From assembly GCA_037974335.1 (NCBI GenBank), contig CM075758.1:19932378-19978653 (forward strand): a stretch of 46,276 nt of DNA, written 5' to 3'. Below are positions 1 through 10,408 of this stretch, piece by piece (the first letter of the stretch is position 1; every line of letters begins with the position of its first letter). Under the pieces are notes generated by a model. That model was not told the DNA's origin. It worked only from the letters and a program-made list of their open reading frames with translations, and searched no databases. The position numbers and the translations under genes are program-made. The DNA comes from Prionace glauca. Taxonomy: Eukaryota; Chordata; Chondrichthyes; Carcharhiniformes; Carcharhinidae.

Positions 1-220
1 TGTGTGTGTGCGTGTGTGAGAGAGAGATTGCACATGAGGGAGAGATTGCGTATCGGGAGAGATTGCGTGGGAGGGAGATATAGTGTGTGAGGGAGAGATT
101 GAGTGTGTCAGGGAGAGATAGTGTGTGTGTGAGCAAGAGTGTGTGTGAGCGAGAGTGTGTGTGAGCGGGAGTGTGTGTGTGAGGAGGAGAGAGTGTGTGT
201 GTCTGAGAGTGTGTGTGTCA

Positions 221-253
<33 letters not shown>

Positions 254-412
254 TGTGCATGTGGGAGAGTGTGTGTGTCTGTGTGTGACAGAGAGAGAGA
301 GAGAAAAAGAGAGAGTGTGAAAAAGGGACCGAGTGTTTGTGTGTGAGAGACAGATTGTGTGAGAGAGACAGTGTGTGTGAGACAGTGTGCATGTGAAAGA
401 GAGTGTGTGAGA

Positions 413-469
<57 letters not shown>

Positions 470-730
470 TGTGTGTGTGTGTCTGAGAGAGTGTGTATGA
501 GGGAGAGAGAGTATGTGTGTCTGAGATTGTGTGTGTGTCAGTGTGTGTGTGTGTGAGAGAGAGAGTGTGTGCATGTGAGAGCGTGTGTGTGTCTGTGTGT
601 GACAGAGAGACAGAGAAAAAGAGAGAGTGTGAAAAAGAGAGCGAGTGTTTGTGTGTGAGAGACACTGTGTGTGAGAGAGACAATGTGTGTGAGAGAGTGT
701 GCATGTGAAAGAGAGTGTGTGAGAGAGAGA

Positions 731-762
<32 letters not shown>

Positions 763-1195
763 AAGAGAGAGTGTGTGTGTGTGTGATTGAGAGTGTGTGT
801 GTGAGGGAGAGAGAGTATGTGTGTCTGAGAGTGTGTGTGTGTCAGTGTGTGTGTGTGTGAGAGAGAGTGTGTGCATGTGAGAGAGTGTGTGTGTCTGTGT
901 GTGACAGAGAGAGAGAAAAAGAGAGAGTGTGAAAAAGAGAGCGAGTGTTTGTGTGTGAGAGACAGTGTGTGTGAGAGAGTGTGCATGTGAAAGAGATTGT
1001 GTGAGAGAGAGTGTGTGTGAGAAAGAGTGTGTTTGTGTGTGTGTGAGAGAGAGAGAGAGATTGAGCGTCTGAGAGTGCGTGTGAGACAGGGAGAGAGAAT
1101 GTGGGTGTGTGTGAGATAGAGAGGAGAGAAAGAGAGTGTGAAAAAGAGACAAAGAGAGAGAGCGTGGGAGTGAGTTTGTGTCTGGGTGTGTGGCT
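1..1195. repeat. GT/GA-rich microsatellite with ~300-bp higher-order repeat
   Basis: The plus strand is almost only G, T and A, in TGTG and GAGA runs. A block containing GAAAAAGAGAGAGTGTG recurs near 303, 614 and 914, and more loosely near 1128, so short motifs are organised into a larger unit of about 300 bp. Long His/Ser/Leu/Thr frames on the minus strand are by-products of the repeat and are not genes. Confidence 0.93.
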
Positions 1196-1300
1196 CTGCC
1201 ACGTAAGGTGGTGGAGGCAGGTACGCTAGAGTCCTTTAAGAGTAACTTAGACAGGCACATGACTGGGTTGGAGATGGGTGGATATAGGAGATTGTTTTAA
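1196..1300 (+). mobile_element. CR1-like LINE, extreme C-terminal fragment
   Basis: The plus frame reads VVEAGTLESFKSNLDRHM followed by GYRRL. This matches the ending of other LINE reverse-transcriptase fragments in the window (VVEA-x-SL-x-FK-x-x-x-DRF/YM). It is truncated on its 5' side by the GT/GA repeat. Confidence 0.6.
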
Positions 1301-1381
1301 ATAAGGTTCATTAGCATTGGGGCGTCCCTGGTAATGTAAATGGGTATGGTACAATAATAATGTTGTTTCTCTTCATTCACA

Positions 1382-1530
1382 GGTTTTATGTCAGTCCACC
1401 TCGTGTCCAATGAGGGGCAAACAGGATGGGTCGTACTGGGGCTGCTCTTGGTTGTTCGAGGTTGGCGTTAGTGTCGTTAGTGTGTGCTTAAACTGGACCC
1501 GATACTGGGCAAGACGACAGCTCAGTGACT
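1382..1530 (+). repeat. Unclassified dispersed repeat, copy 1 of 3
   Basis: The segment from AGGTTTTATGTCAGTCC to GACGACAGCTCAGTGAC is closely similar to 34779-34945 on the plus strand, and to 21675-21805 on the minus strand with more divergence. The first two copies follow a TTCACAG and run directly into SINE-type sequence. I do not recognise the family. Confidence 0.7.
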
Positions 1531-2194
1531 ATCACTGATTGCTGTGCAGACACATGGATTTAGACCGGTGTCTGTGGGAGTTTGCACATTCTCCCCGTGC
1601 CTGCGTAGGTTGAATAAACTAGGCTTGTACTCGTTAGAGTTTAGAAGAATGAGGGGAGATCTCATTGAGACATATAAGATGATGAATGGGATGGATAGGA
1701 TAGAGGTGGAGAGACTCTTCCCGCTCAAAAAAGACAGTAGGACTAGGGGGCACAGCCTCAAGATAAAGGGGGGGCGGTTTAGAACAGAGTTGAGGAGGAA
1801 CTTCTTCACTCAAAGGGTTTTTGATAAGAGAAGGCATTAAGGGTTACGGGGAGAGGGCGGGAATGTGGAACTGAGCCACGACAGATCAGCCATGATCTTA
1901 TTGAATGGCGGGGCAGACTCGAAGGGCCAGATGGCCCCCACTCCTGCTCCTATTTTTTATGTTCTTATGTTCTTATGTTTTCTCCGGGTGCTCCGGTTTC
2001 CTCCCACACCCCAAAGATGTGCTGTTAGGCTGATTGGTGGAATAAATTGTCCCTAAATCAGATTCCCTCAATCTGGATGGCCATAAAACATTAGACAGGG
2101 GTCGTGGGTGGAGGGGTGGGGGGTGAGATGGCAGCGCGGGCTCGTTGGGCCGAAGGGCCTGTTTCCCGGGCTGGTTTTGTTCTTTTGTTCTTTG
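1531..2194 (+). mobile_element. V-SINE-type element split by a LINE insertion
   Basis: The left part (to 1608) carries the conserved SINE text GTGGGAGTTTGCACATTCTC. The right part (1979-2194) resumes with TTTTCTCCGGGTGCTCCGG and ends with the GGGCCGAAGGGCCTGTTTCC tail. An uninterrupted relative at 34946-35250 shows that the two parts were once continuous. Confidence 0.75.
1609..1978 (+). mobile_element. CR1-like LINE (family a), 3' fragment nested in a SINE
   Basis: The frame reads NKLGLYSLEFRRMRGDLIE, then ETYKMMNGMDRIEVERLF, then RTRGHSLKIK and FRTELRRNFFTQRV. These are the C-terminal motifs of a CR1-clade reverse-transcriptase ORF. The element ends in a TTCTTATG tail repeat at about 1958-1978. 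Part of its interior (the NLWNSLPVEVVEAA region) is deleted, so it is dead. Confidence 0.85.
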
Positions 2195-3098
2195 TGCGGA
2201 GGGTGTGGAAAGTCTGCAGAGGGATCTGGATAGGCTGAGCGAGTGGGCGAGGACCTGGCAGATGGAGTATAATGTTAGCAAGTGTGAGGTTATCCACTTT
2301 GGCAGAAATAATAGTCGGAGGGATTATTATTTAAAAAGGCGAAAAACTGCAGCAGGCGACGGGGCAGAGGGACCTCGGGGTCCTTGTGCACGCGTCGCAA
2401 AGACCCAGCTTGCAGGTGCAGCAGGTGGTCAGGAAGGCGAATGGGATGCTGGCCTTCATAGCGAGGGGGGGGATTGAATATAAAAGTAGGGAGGTCATGC
2501 TGCGGCTGTGTAGGGCATTGGTGAGGCCGCAGCTGGAGTACTGTGTGCAGTTTTGATGGCCGCACTTGTGGAGGGATATTTTGGCCTTGGAGGGAGTGCA
2601 GAGGAGGTTCACTAGGCTGATACCGGAGATGAGGGGGTTGGACTATGAAGAGAGACTGAATAGACTGGGTCTGTACTCGTTGGAGTTTAGAAGGATGAGG
2701 GGTGGGGGATCTTATAGAGACGTATAAGATAATGAAGGGGATGGATAGGGTAGAGGTAGAGAGGTTATTCCCACTTGGAAAGGACAGCAGGACTAGAGGG
2801 CACAGCCTTAAGATAAGGGGGGCAGTTTAGAACGGAGTTGAGGAGGAACTTCTTCACTCAAAGGGTGGTGAATCTCTGGAATTCTCTGCCCGTTGAAGTG
2901 GTGGAGGCTGCCTCGCTAAATATTTTTAAGACGCGGGTTGATGGGTTTTTGATAAGAGAAGGGATTAAGGGTTATGGGGAGAGGGCGGGAAGGTGGAACT
3001 GATCCACTTCAGATCAGCCATGATCTTATTGAATGGCGGGGCAGGCTCGAAGGGCTAGATGGCCTACTCCTGCTCCTATTTCTTATGCTCTTATGTTA
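2195..3098 (+). mobile_element. CR1-like LINE (family a), 3' ~0.9 kb
   Basis: It begins at the ESLQRDLDRLSEW region and runs through KCEVIHFGRNNSRRDYY, LEYCVQF, YSLEFRRMRG, a segment with several frame breaks, and NLWNSLPVEVVEAASLN. It ends with CTCCTGCTCCTATTTCTTATG tail repeats. Multiple stops and shifts mark it as an old, dead copy that continues the retroposon cluster in this region. Confidence 0.88.
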
Positions 3099-3676
3099 AG
3101 TTTCTCCACCAAATCAGTGAATCCACATTAGCAAAGTGCATTAGTTTGTTGCAGAAACGAAAGATAATTGGATTGCAAAGCTTTAACCCAACCTGTTTGT
3201 TCTGTGACTAATGAAGCGAGCGCTCCCTGGATGACAGGTGTATCGCTCGGGGCAGGGGAGCAGGAGAGGAGGGGAGGGTGTGTGGAGGTGGGGGGGGGGC
3301 GGTGGGCGGAGGGGAGGTCCAATCTGCCATAAGTAAGCGTCACTTTTCATCGTGTTACCTCATCCTATCAGCACAAACATCAGTTGCTATATTAACACAC
3401 ACGTGGGGAAACCATCCAGCTTTGGGGAAAAGAGAACAGACTATCAGAGGGATGCATCATCAGGACCGGAGAAGGACGGGTTGGGATGTTGGAGGAATGG
3501 CGCAGCAGCTGAGATCGATCGAGTGGGTTGTCCCAGCAATGGGTCAGAATGAGGCAGTAATCCCCTCGAATGCTACAACAGTGGGAAAAAGTTTCTCCAC
3601 GATGCTGTACCATCTGTCTACAAACCACGGTTGGCTGCCGTTAGAAGAACGGATTGGATATGTCCTGCGTGTCTTA
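3099..3676. other. Unique sequence, no gene recognised
   Basis: This stretch between a LINE and the assembly gap contains a G-rich run near 3255-3315. Open frames on both strands are short and resemble nothing I recognise. Confidence 0.5.
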
Positions 3677-3776
3677 NNNNNNNNNNNNNNNNNNNNNNNN
3701 NNNNNNNNNNNNNNNNNNNNNNNNNNNNNNNNNNNNNNNNNNNNNNNNNNNNNNNNNNNNNNNNNNNNNNNNNNNN
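3677..3776. other. Assembly gap of 100 N
   Basis: Exactly 100 undetermined bases, a common placeholder for a gap of unknown size. Open frames spanning it are meaningless. Confidence 0.99.
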
Positions 3777-3807
3777 TCACGTGCTCACTGTGTCATATGC
3801 GCTCACT

Positions 3808-4360
3808 GAACATAAGAACAGAAGAGATAGGAGCAGGAGTAGGCCATCTGGCCCTTCGAGGCCTGCCCCCGCCATTCAATAAGATCATGGCTGATCTGAG
3901 TGGCTCAGTTCCACCTTCCCGCCCTCTCCCCCATAACCCTTAATCCTTCTCTTATCAAAAACCCATCAACCCGTTTCTTAAAAATATTTAGCGAGGCAGC
4001 CTCCACCACTTCAACGGGCAGAGAATTCCAGAGATTCACCACCCTTTGAGTGAAGAAGTTCCTTCTCAACTCCGTTCTAAACCGGCCTCCACCCCCCCTT
4101 TATCTTGAGGCTGTGCCCCCTAGTCCTACTGTCTTTTTTGAGCGGGGAAGAGCCTCATCCACCTCTATCCTATCCATTCCCATTCATCATCTTATTACGT
4201 CTCAATGAGATCTCCCCTCATTCTTCTAAAACTCTAACGAGTACAAGCCTAGTTTATTCAGCCTCTCCTCATAGCTCAACCCCCTCAATTCCGGTATCAG
4301 CCTAGTAAACCTCCTCTGCACTCCCTCCAAGGCCAAGCCTAGTTCATTCAGCCTCTCCAT
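3808..4360 (-). mobile_element. CR1-like LINE (family a), 3' fragment
   Basis: On the plus strand it starts with the reverse complement of the family-a tail (ACATAAGAACAGAAGAGATA) and the text GGCCCTTCGAGGCCTGCC. It then passes through the complement of the NFFTQRVVNLWNSLPVE region up to the complement of the LALEGVQRRF region. It abuts a CT microsatellite. Confidence 0.88.
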
Positions 4361-4380
4361 TGCTCTCCTCTCTCTCCTCT

Positions 4381-4418
<38 letters not shown>

Positions 4419-4689
4419 CAGCTCTGTTGGTGTCTCCGTACATCAGTTCTGTGAGGGCAGCAGGCATCAACATTGGGTCAAATTTTACTCAACTTCAGCT
4501 CCTGCAATGCAGGAGGCCGCAACAGGGTGACTGACAGCTGGGGGGAGAGATGAAACCTGCCGATGAACGTGTGAGATGGATTTCTCGGGAAAACGGGGAT
4601 TCAATGGCTCGAGGGGAACAAAGGGTCAAAAGAAAAGAAAGAAACAGAAAAGAAATAGGGTTAAAGGGAAGGATGTGACGCAAGTGAGT
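4361..4689. other. CT microsatellite then unique spacer
   Basis: Positions 4361-4418 are a CT run. Positions 4419-4689 are mixed, non-repetitive sequence with no recognisable gene, leading into the long GA tract. Confidence 0.6.
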
Positions 4690-4771
4690 AACCAGGATAG
4701 AGAGAGAGGGAGAGAAAGAGAGAGACGGGGGTGGGGGAGACAGAGACACAGAGAGACACAGAGAGAGAGAC

Positions 4772-4810
<39 letters not shown>

Positions 4811-4837
4811 TAGAGAGAGAGAGGGGAGAGACAGAGA

Positions 4838-4872
<35 letters not shown>

Positions 4873-4946
4873 GGGGAGAGACGAGAGAGAGAGAGAGAGA
4901 GAGAGACGAGGGGAGAGACAGAGACACAGAGAGAGAGAGACAGGGT

Positions 4947-4978
<32 letters not shown>

Positions 4979-5024
4979 GAGACAGAGAGAGATGAGAGAC
5001 AGAGAGAGAAAAGAGAGAGAGACA

Positions 5025-5074
<50 letters not shown>

Positions 5075-5092
5075 GAGAGAGAGGAGAGAGAC

Positions 5093-5134
<42 letters not shown>

Positions 5135-5228
5135 AGGGAGGAGAGGAGAGAGAGAGGGAGAGGGAGGAGAGAGAGAGACAGTGACAGAGACAGAGAGACA
5201 GAGAGAGATAGAGAAGAGAGAGAGAGAC

Positions 5229-5261
<33 letters not shown>

Positions 5262-6578
5262 GGGAGAGAGAGAGAGAGGGGGAGAGACAGACCGGGAGGG
5301 AGACAGAGAGAGTGAGAGGAGAGAGAGAAGATGAGAGCCTGAGAGAGAGACAGAGAGAGAGAGAGGGGAGAGAACAGACCGAGAGAAGAGAGTAGAGACA
5401 GAGAAGAGGAGAGCAGAGAGAGAAGACGAGGAGGAGGAGAGACGAGGTGGGAGAGAAGAGGAGACAGAGAAACAGAGAGAGACAGAGGGACACAGAGAGA
5501 CATAGAGAGAGACGATCGAGAGACAGAGAGAGAGACGAGAGAGAGAGAGAGACAGACAGACAGGACAGGGGGAGAGAGTCAGACAGATAGGGGGCGGAGA
5601 GAGAGAGAGAGAACGGAGAGACAGAGGACACAGAGAGAGACACCAGAGAGAGACAGAGAGAGAGAGATGAGTAAGAAGAGAGAGAGAGAGAGACAGGGGA
5701 GAGACAGAAGAGAGAGAGACGAAAGATCAGAGAGCAGAAGCGACAGACGAGAGAGACAGAGAGCAGAGGAGAGACAGAGAGCAAGGCCGAGAATCGAGAA
5801 GGAGGTGACAGGGAGAGAGAGAGACGAGAGAGACAGGAGATGAGAGTGAGGAGAGACAGAGAGAAGACTAGAGAGACAGAGAGAGAGACAGAGACAGAAG
5901 AGGAGGAGACAGAGAGAGACAGAGAGAGATGGGAGAGACAGAGAGAGACAGGAGAGAGACAGAGAGACGAGAGAGAGAAGAGAGAGACGGAGAGGAGAGA
6001 AGGGAGAGAGAGAGAGAGAGGCACGAGAGAGAGAGAGAGACAGGACACAGAGAGACACAGAGAGAGACAAGAGAGAGAGAAGAAAGACAGAGAGAGAGAG
6101 AGTCCAGATAGACAGGGGGAGAGAGACAAAACAGACAGGGGGAGAGAGAGAGAGAGAGAGACGGGAGAGACAGAGACTCAGAGAGAGAGACAGAGAGAGA
6201 GAAGTGAGTGAGAGAGAGAGAGAGAGAGAGACAGCGGGAGAGACAGAAAGAGAGAGAGACAGAGACACAGAGAGAGAAAGATAGACATGGAGAGAGTGAG
6301 GGAGAGAGAGAGACAGAGACACAGAGAGAGAAAGATAGACAGGGAGAAGAGAGAGCGAGACAGAGAGAGAGAGAGACATAGAGAGGACACAGAGAGAGAG
6401 AGAGACAGAGAGGACAGTGAGAGAGAGAGAGAGACAGAGAGAGAGAGAGACGACAGAGAGAGAGAGAGAGAGAGACAGACAGGGGGAGAGAGAGAGAGAG
6501 ACCGACCGGGAGGAGAGAGAGAGAGAGAGACGGGGGAGAGAGAGACAGATACACAGAGAGACAGCGAGAGAGAGATAG

Positions 6579-6620
<42 letters not shown>

Positions 6621-6739
6621 GACAGAGAGAGAGAGAAGCACCATTCAGGGAAGGAGAGAGAGAGAGACAGGAGAGAGAGAGAGAGAGACAGACAGAGAGA
6701 GAGAGAAGCACCCATACAGGGAGAGAGAGAGAGAGAGAC

Positions 6740-6771
<32 letters not shown>

Positions 6772-7415
6772 GGGAGAGAGAGAGAGAGAGAGACGAGGAG
6801 ACAGAGACACAGAGAGACACAGAAAGAGAGAGAGACAGAGAGAGAGAGTGAGTGAGAGAGAGAGGGGAGACAGGAGGGAGAGAGAGAAAGAGACAGAGGG
6901 AGAGACAGAAAACAGAGAGAGACAGAGACACAGAGAAACTGAGACAGGGAGACAGAGAGAGGAGAGACCAGGAGGCGAGAGAGAGAGACAGGGGGAGAGA
7001 GAGAGAGGAGAGACAGAGACAGCAGAGAGAGACAGAGAGAGACACCACACACACACACGGAGACATGAGAGAGAGATAGAAAGGACACAGAGAGAGAGAG
7101 ACACACACACACACAGGGAGAGAGAGAGAGAGGACGGGAGAGACAGAGACACAGAGTGAGAGAGAGAGAGAGAGAGAAAGACAGGAGGATAGACAGAAAG
7201 AGAGCGAGACCAGAGGACACAGAGAGAGAGACAGAGAGAGAGACCGGGGAGGAGAGAGAGAGAGACACACACACTACAGAGACACAGAGAGATTGAGGAG
7301 AGAGACAGAGAGAGAGAGAGAGAGAGGGGAGCGAGAGAGCTGAGAGAAGATAGAGAGACAGAAGAGAGAGACAGACAGGGAGCGAGAGCGAGAGAGAGAG
7401 GGAGACAGAGGTGCA
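4690..7415. repeat. ~2.7-kb GA/CT microsatellite tract
   Basis: The plus strand is nearly pure purine with interspersed C (GAGAGA, GACAGA, GGGAGA). Two copies of a longer unit near 6641 and 6706 include the non-repeat text GAAGCACC, so parts have been amplified as larger blocks. The very long Ser/Leu frames on the minus strand and Arg/Glu frames on the plus strand are repeat artefacts. Confidence 0.95.
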
Positions 7416-8046
7416 TTGTAATGAAAGAGGAGGGATTCAAATAATCAAGTGTCAAAATTGTTAGAGTCAAAACATAAAAGGAAAGTAAAAGAAAGTATTT
7501 CTGGAAGGGGTGACGACACTACAGCGGAGGAAATGTTCCATAAATAAAATATTGAGGACAAATAAAGATTGAAGAGAGGTATTCTGAACAAACAAATTAA
7601 GATTGGATTCTTGATTGAATTAAATACCTAAAGCAGCATTGATAAGACGGGGCTCTCAGCTGCACAGGGGAATGTGGTCTGCGACTTTCAGATATTCAAC
7701 CAGAAATTCAACTTTCGTTTCCAGGGGAGCAGCAGCTGCTGTGCCCCCCCCACCCCCCCCCCCCGCCCCACACCCCCACACCCACACACACAGAATATTA
7801 AAGAGGAGGGAAATCAGACAGAACAAACTGGCTTCCAAACAGACACCACAGCAACAAGAGGTACTGCATTCTGTTAAACCACTGAGCGGAACTTCTACTC
7901 GGTGACCCACTTCGGAAATCATGACCCACTTTGGAAACCATTTCAACTGCAGACTTGCAGCACAGAAACACTCAGAAGATCACATCCCACACCTTCCGTT
8001 CGACTTATTTTTTCTTCTCTGCAGCTGGGCAATGTTGCTTTAGAGC
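7416..8046. other. Unique sequence, no gene recognised
   Basis: AT-richer sequence with a C-rich run near 7740-7790. Short open frames exist, but none resembles a known protein or a TCR/Ig segment. Confidence 0.5.
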
Positions 8047-8047
8047 G

Positions 8048-8566
8048 TAAGAACATAAGAAATAGCAGCAGGAGTGGGGGCCACCTAGCCCCTCGAGCCT
8101 GCCCCGCCATTCAATAAGATCATGGCTGGTCTGAAGTGGATCAGTTCCACATTCCCGCTTTCTCCCCTTAATCCCCCTGTCTATCAGAAACCTATCTACC
8201 CCGTGACTTAAATATATTTAGCCGAGGCAGCCTCCACCACCTCAACGGGCAGAGAATTCCAGAGATTCACCACCCTTTGAGTGAAGAAGTTCCTCCTCAA
8301 CTCTGATCTAAACCGCCCCCCCCCCCCCTTATCTTGAGGCTATGCCCTCTAGTCCTGCTGTCCTTTATGAGCGGGAAGAATCTCTCTACCTCTACCCTAT
8401 CCATCCCCTTCATTATCTTATACGTGTCTATAAGATCCCCCCTCATCCTTCTAAACTCCAGCGAGTGCAGACCCAGTCTATTCAGTCCTCTCTTCATAGT
8501 CCAACCCCCTCATTTCCGGTATCAGTGTAATGAAACCTCCACTGCACTCCCTCCAAGGCCAATATA
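8048..8566 (-). mobile_element. CR1-like LINE (family a), 3' fragment
   Basis: On the plus strand it begins AAGAACATAAGAAATAGCAG and passes through the complement of the [17 protein letters not shown] and RRMRGDLIDTYKI motifs, ending at the complement of LALEGVQ. The sequence breaks into unrelated DNA after about 8566. Confidence 0.87.
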
Positions 8567-8712
8567 TCCTGTATTTCAGTTCTAGTATTCATCTGATTCA
8601 TGTTCTCCAGAAATGGTTGAGCAATATAAACGACACAGGGCCTTAACCTTAAAATCAAAATCTCCATCGCTCATCACAGGTTTCGGCACCAAAGTAGTCA
8701 GTATATTGAATC

Positions 8713-9291
8713 AATTTCAACTTTATAAGACCCTTGTCAGACCCCACTTGGAGTCCTGTGCAAAGTTCTGATCGGCTCACTACAGGAAGGATGTTGGAAA
8801 ACTATTGAGAGGGTGCAGAGGAGATTTACAAGGATGTTGCCTGGATTGGGAGGCATGCCTTGTGAGGATAGGTTGAGGGAGCTGGGAGTCTTCTCCCCCT
8901 GGAGAGACGAAGGTTGAGAGGCGACCTGATAGAGGTTTATAAAATGTTGAGAGGTATAGATAGGGTGGACTCTCGGAGGCTATTTCCCAGTAGCTGAAAT
9001 GTTCGCTATGAGAGGACACAGATTTAAGGTGCTGGGGGAGCAGGTACAGAGGAGATGTTAGGGGTAAGTTTTTCACACTCAGAGGGTGATGAGTGAGTGG
9101 AATCGGTTGCCGTCGGTGGTGGTGGAGGTGAACTCGCTGGGGTCTTTTAAAAAGACTTCTGGATGAGTACATGGGATCTAACGGGATTGGGGGTTATAGA
9201 TAGATCTATGGCTTAGTAGGTATAGATGTGATCGGCAGAACTTGTGGGCCGAAGGGCCTGTTTGTGCTGTAGGTGTTCTATGTTCTATGTT
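8713..9291 (+). mobile_element. CR1-like LINE (family c), 3' fragment
   Basis: The plus strand reads through [10 protein letters not shown]-like text, QRRFTRMLPG, ERRRLRGDLIEVYKML, FFT-RVVSEWNRLPS and a GSFKRLLDEYM-type ending, with frame breaks. The tail is GGGCCGAAGGGCCTGTTTGT followed by GTTCTATGTTCTATG. The best preserved copy of the family is at 15416-16182. Confidence 0.87.
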
Positions 9292-9420
9292 AAGATCCCT
9301 GTTCATCCTTCTAAACCAGTACAAACCCAGAGTCCTCAGCCGTTCCTCATAGACAAGCTCTTCATTTCAGGGATCATTCTCGTGATCCTCCTCCGATCCC
9401 TTTCCAAGGCCCTTAGACAT

Positions 9421-10408
9421 GGCCCCATGACCTCGGGGTCCTTGTGCATGAGTCGCAAAAACCCAGCCTGCAGGTACAGCAGGTGGTCAGGAAGGCGAAT
9501 GGAATGCTGGCCTTCATAGCGAGGAGGATTGAATATAAATGTAGGGAGGTCTTGCTGCAGCTGTATATGGCATTGGTGAGGCCGCAGCTGGAGTACTGTG
9601 TGCAGTTTTGGTCGCCCGCACTTACGCAAGAATATTTTGGCCTTGGAGGGGAATGCAGAGGAGGTTTACTAGGCTGATACCGGAGTTGAGGGGGTTGAGC
9701 CATGAGGAAAGGCTGGATAAACTAGGCTTGTACTCGTTAATGTTTAGAAGAATGAGGGGAGATCTCATTGAGATGTATAAGATGATGAATGGGAATGGAT
9801 AGGATAGAGGTGGAGAGACTCTTCCCGCTCAGAAACGACAGTAGGACTAGGGGGGCACAGCCTCAAGATAAAGGGGCGGCGTTTTAGAACGGAGTTGAGG
9901 AGGAACGACTTTAAATTAAGGGGGGGTAGTTATAGGACTGATGTCAGGGGTAGGTTCTTTACCCAGAGGGTGGTGAGGGACTGGAATGCCCTGCCAGCTG
10001 CAGCTGTAAATGCCCCTAGTTTGGGGGCGTTTAAAGAGATCTGTGGATAGGTTTATGGACGAAAAGGGATTCGTTTAGGCTAATGGGTCATTGTTTTTGT
10101 AACTGGTCGGCGCAACATCGTGGGCCGAAGGGCCTGTTCTGCGCTGTAATGTTCTATGTTCTATGAACTTCTTCACTCAAAGGGTGGTGAATCTCTGGAA
10201 TTCTCTGCCGTTGAAGTGGTGGAGGCTGCCTCACTAAATATATTTAAGTTACAAGTAGATAGGTTTCTGACAGACAGGGGAATTAAGGGGAGAAAGTGGG
10301 AAAGGTGGAACTGACCCACTTCAGATCAGCCGTGATCTTATTAAATGGCGGGGCAGACTGGAAGGGCCAAGATGGCCTACTCCTGCTCCTATTTCTTATG
10401 TTCTTATA
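9421..10408 (+). mobile_element. CR1-like LINE (family a) split by a family-b LINE
   Basis: The first part (9421-9905) reads DLGVLVHESQKPSLQVQQVV-type text through RRMRGDLIEMYKMMNG. The second part (10168-10408) resumes at AACTTCTTCACTCAAAGGG and ends in TTCTTATG. Between them sits a family-b 3' end. A short minus-orientation LINE scrap precedes it at 9292-9420. Confidence 0.85.
9906..10167 (+). mobile_element. CR1-like LINE (family b), nested 3' end
   Basis: The sequence ACTTTAAATTAAGGGGGG encodes the [20 protein letters not shown] region and continues to NAPSLGAFK and FMDEKG. It ends with GTGGGCCGAAGGGCCTGTTC and GTTCTATGTTCTATG. It interrupts family a between GAGGAAC and AACTTCTTC, with GAAC on both sides as a possible short target duplication. 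Confidence 0.85.

Noticed and set aside
108-1260. Long His/Ser/Leu/Thr open frames on the minus strand
   Set aside because: Translation of the GT/GA repeat. The same applies to 41601-42068.
4495-7470. Very long Ser/Leu-rich and Arg/Glu-rich open frames
   Set aside because: They are translations of the GA/CT microsatellite and have no composition or motif of a real protein.
8676-8711. J-like text GFGTKVVSIL on the plus strand
   Set aside because: It is opposite in orientation to the locus, two residues short in the motif, and has no RSS or donor.
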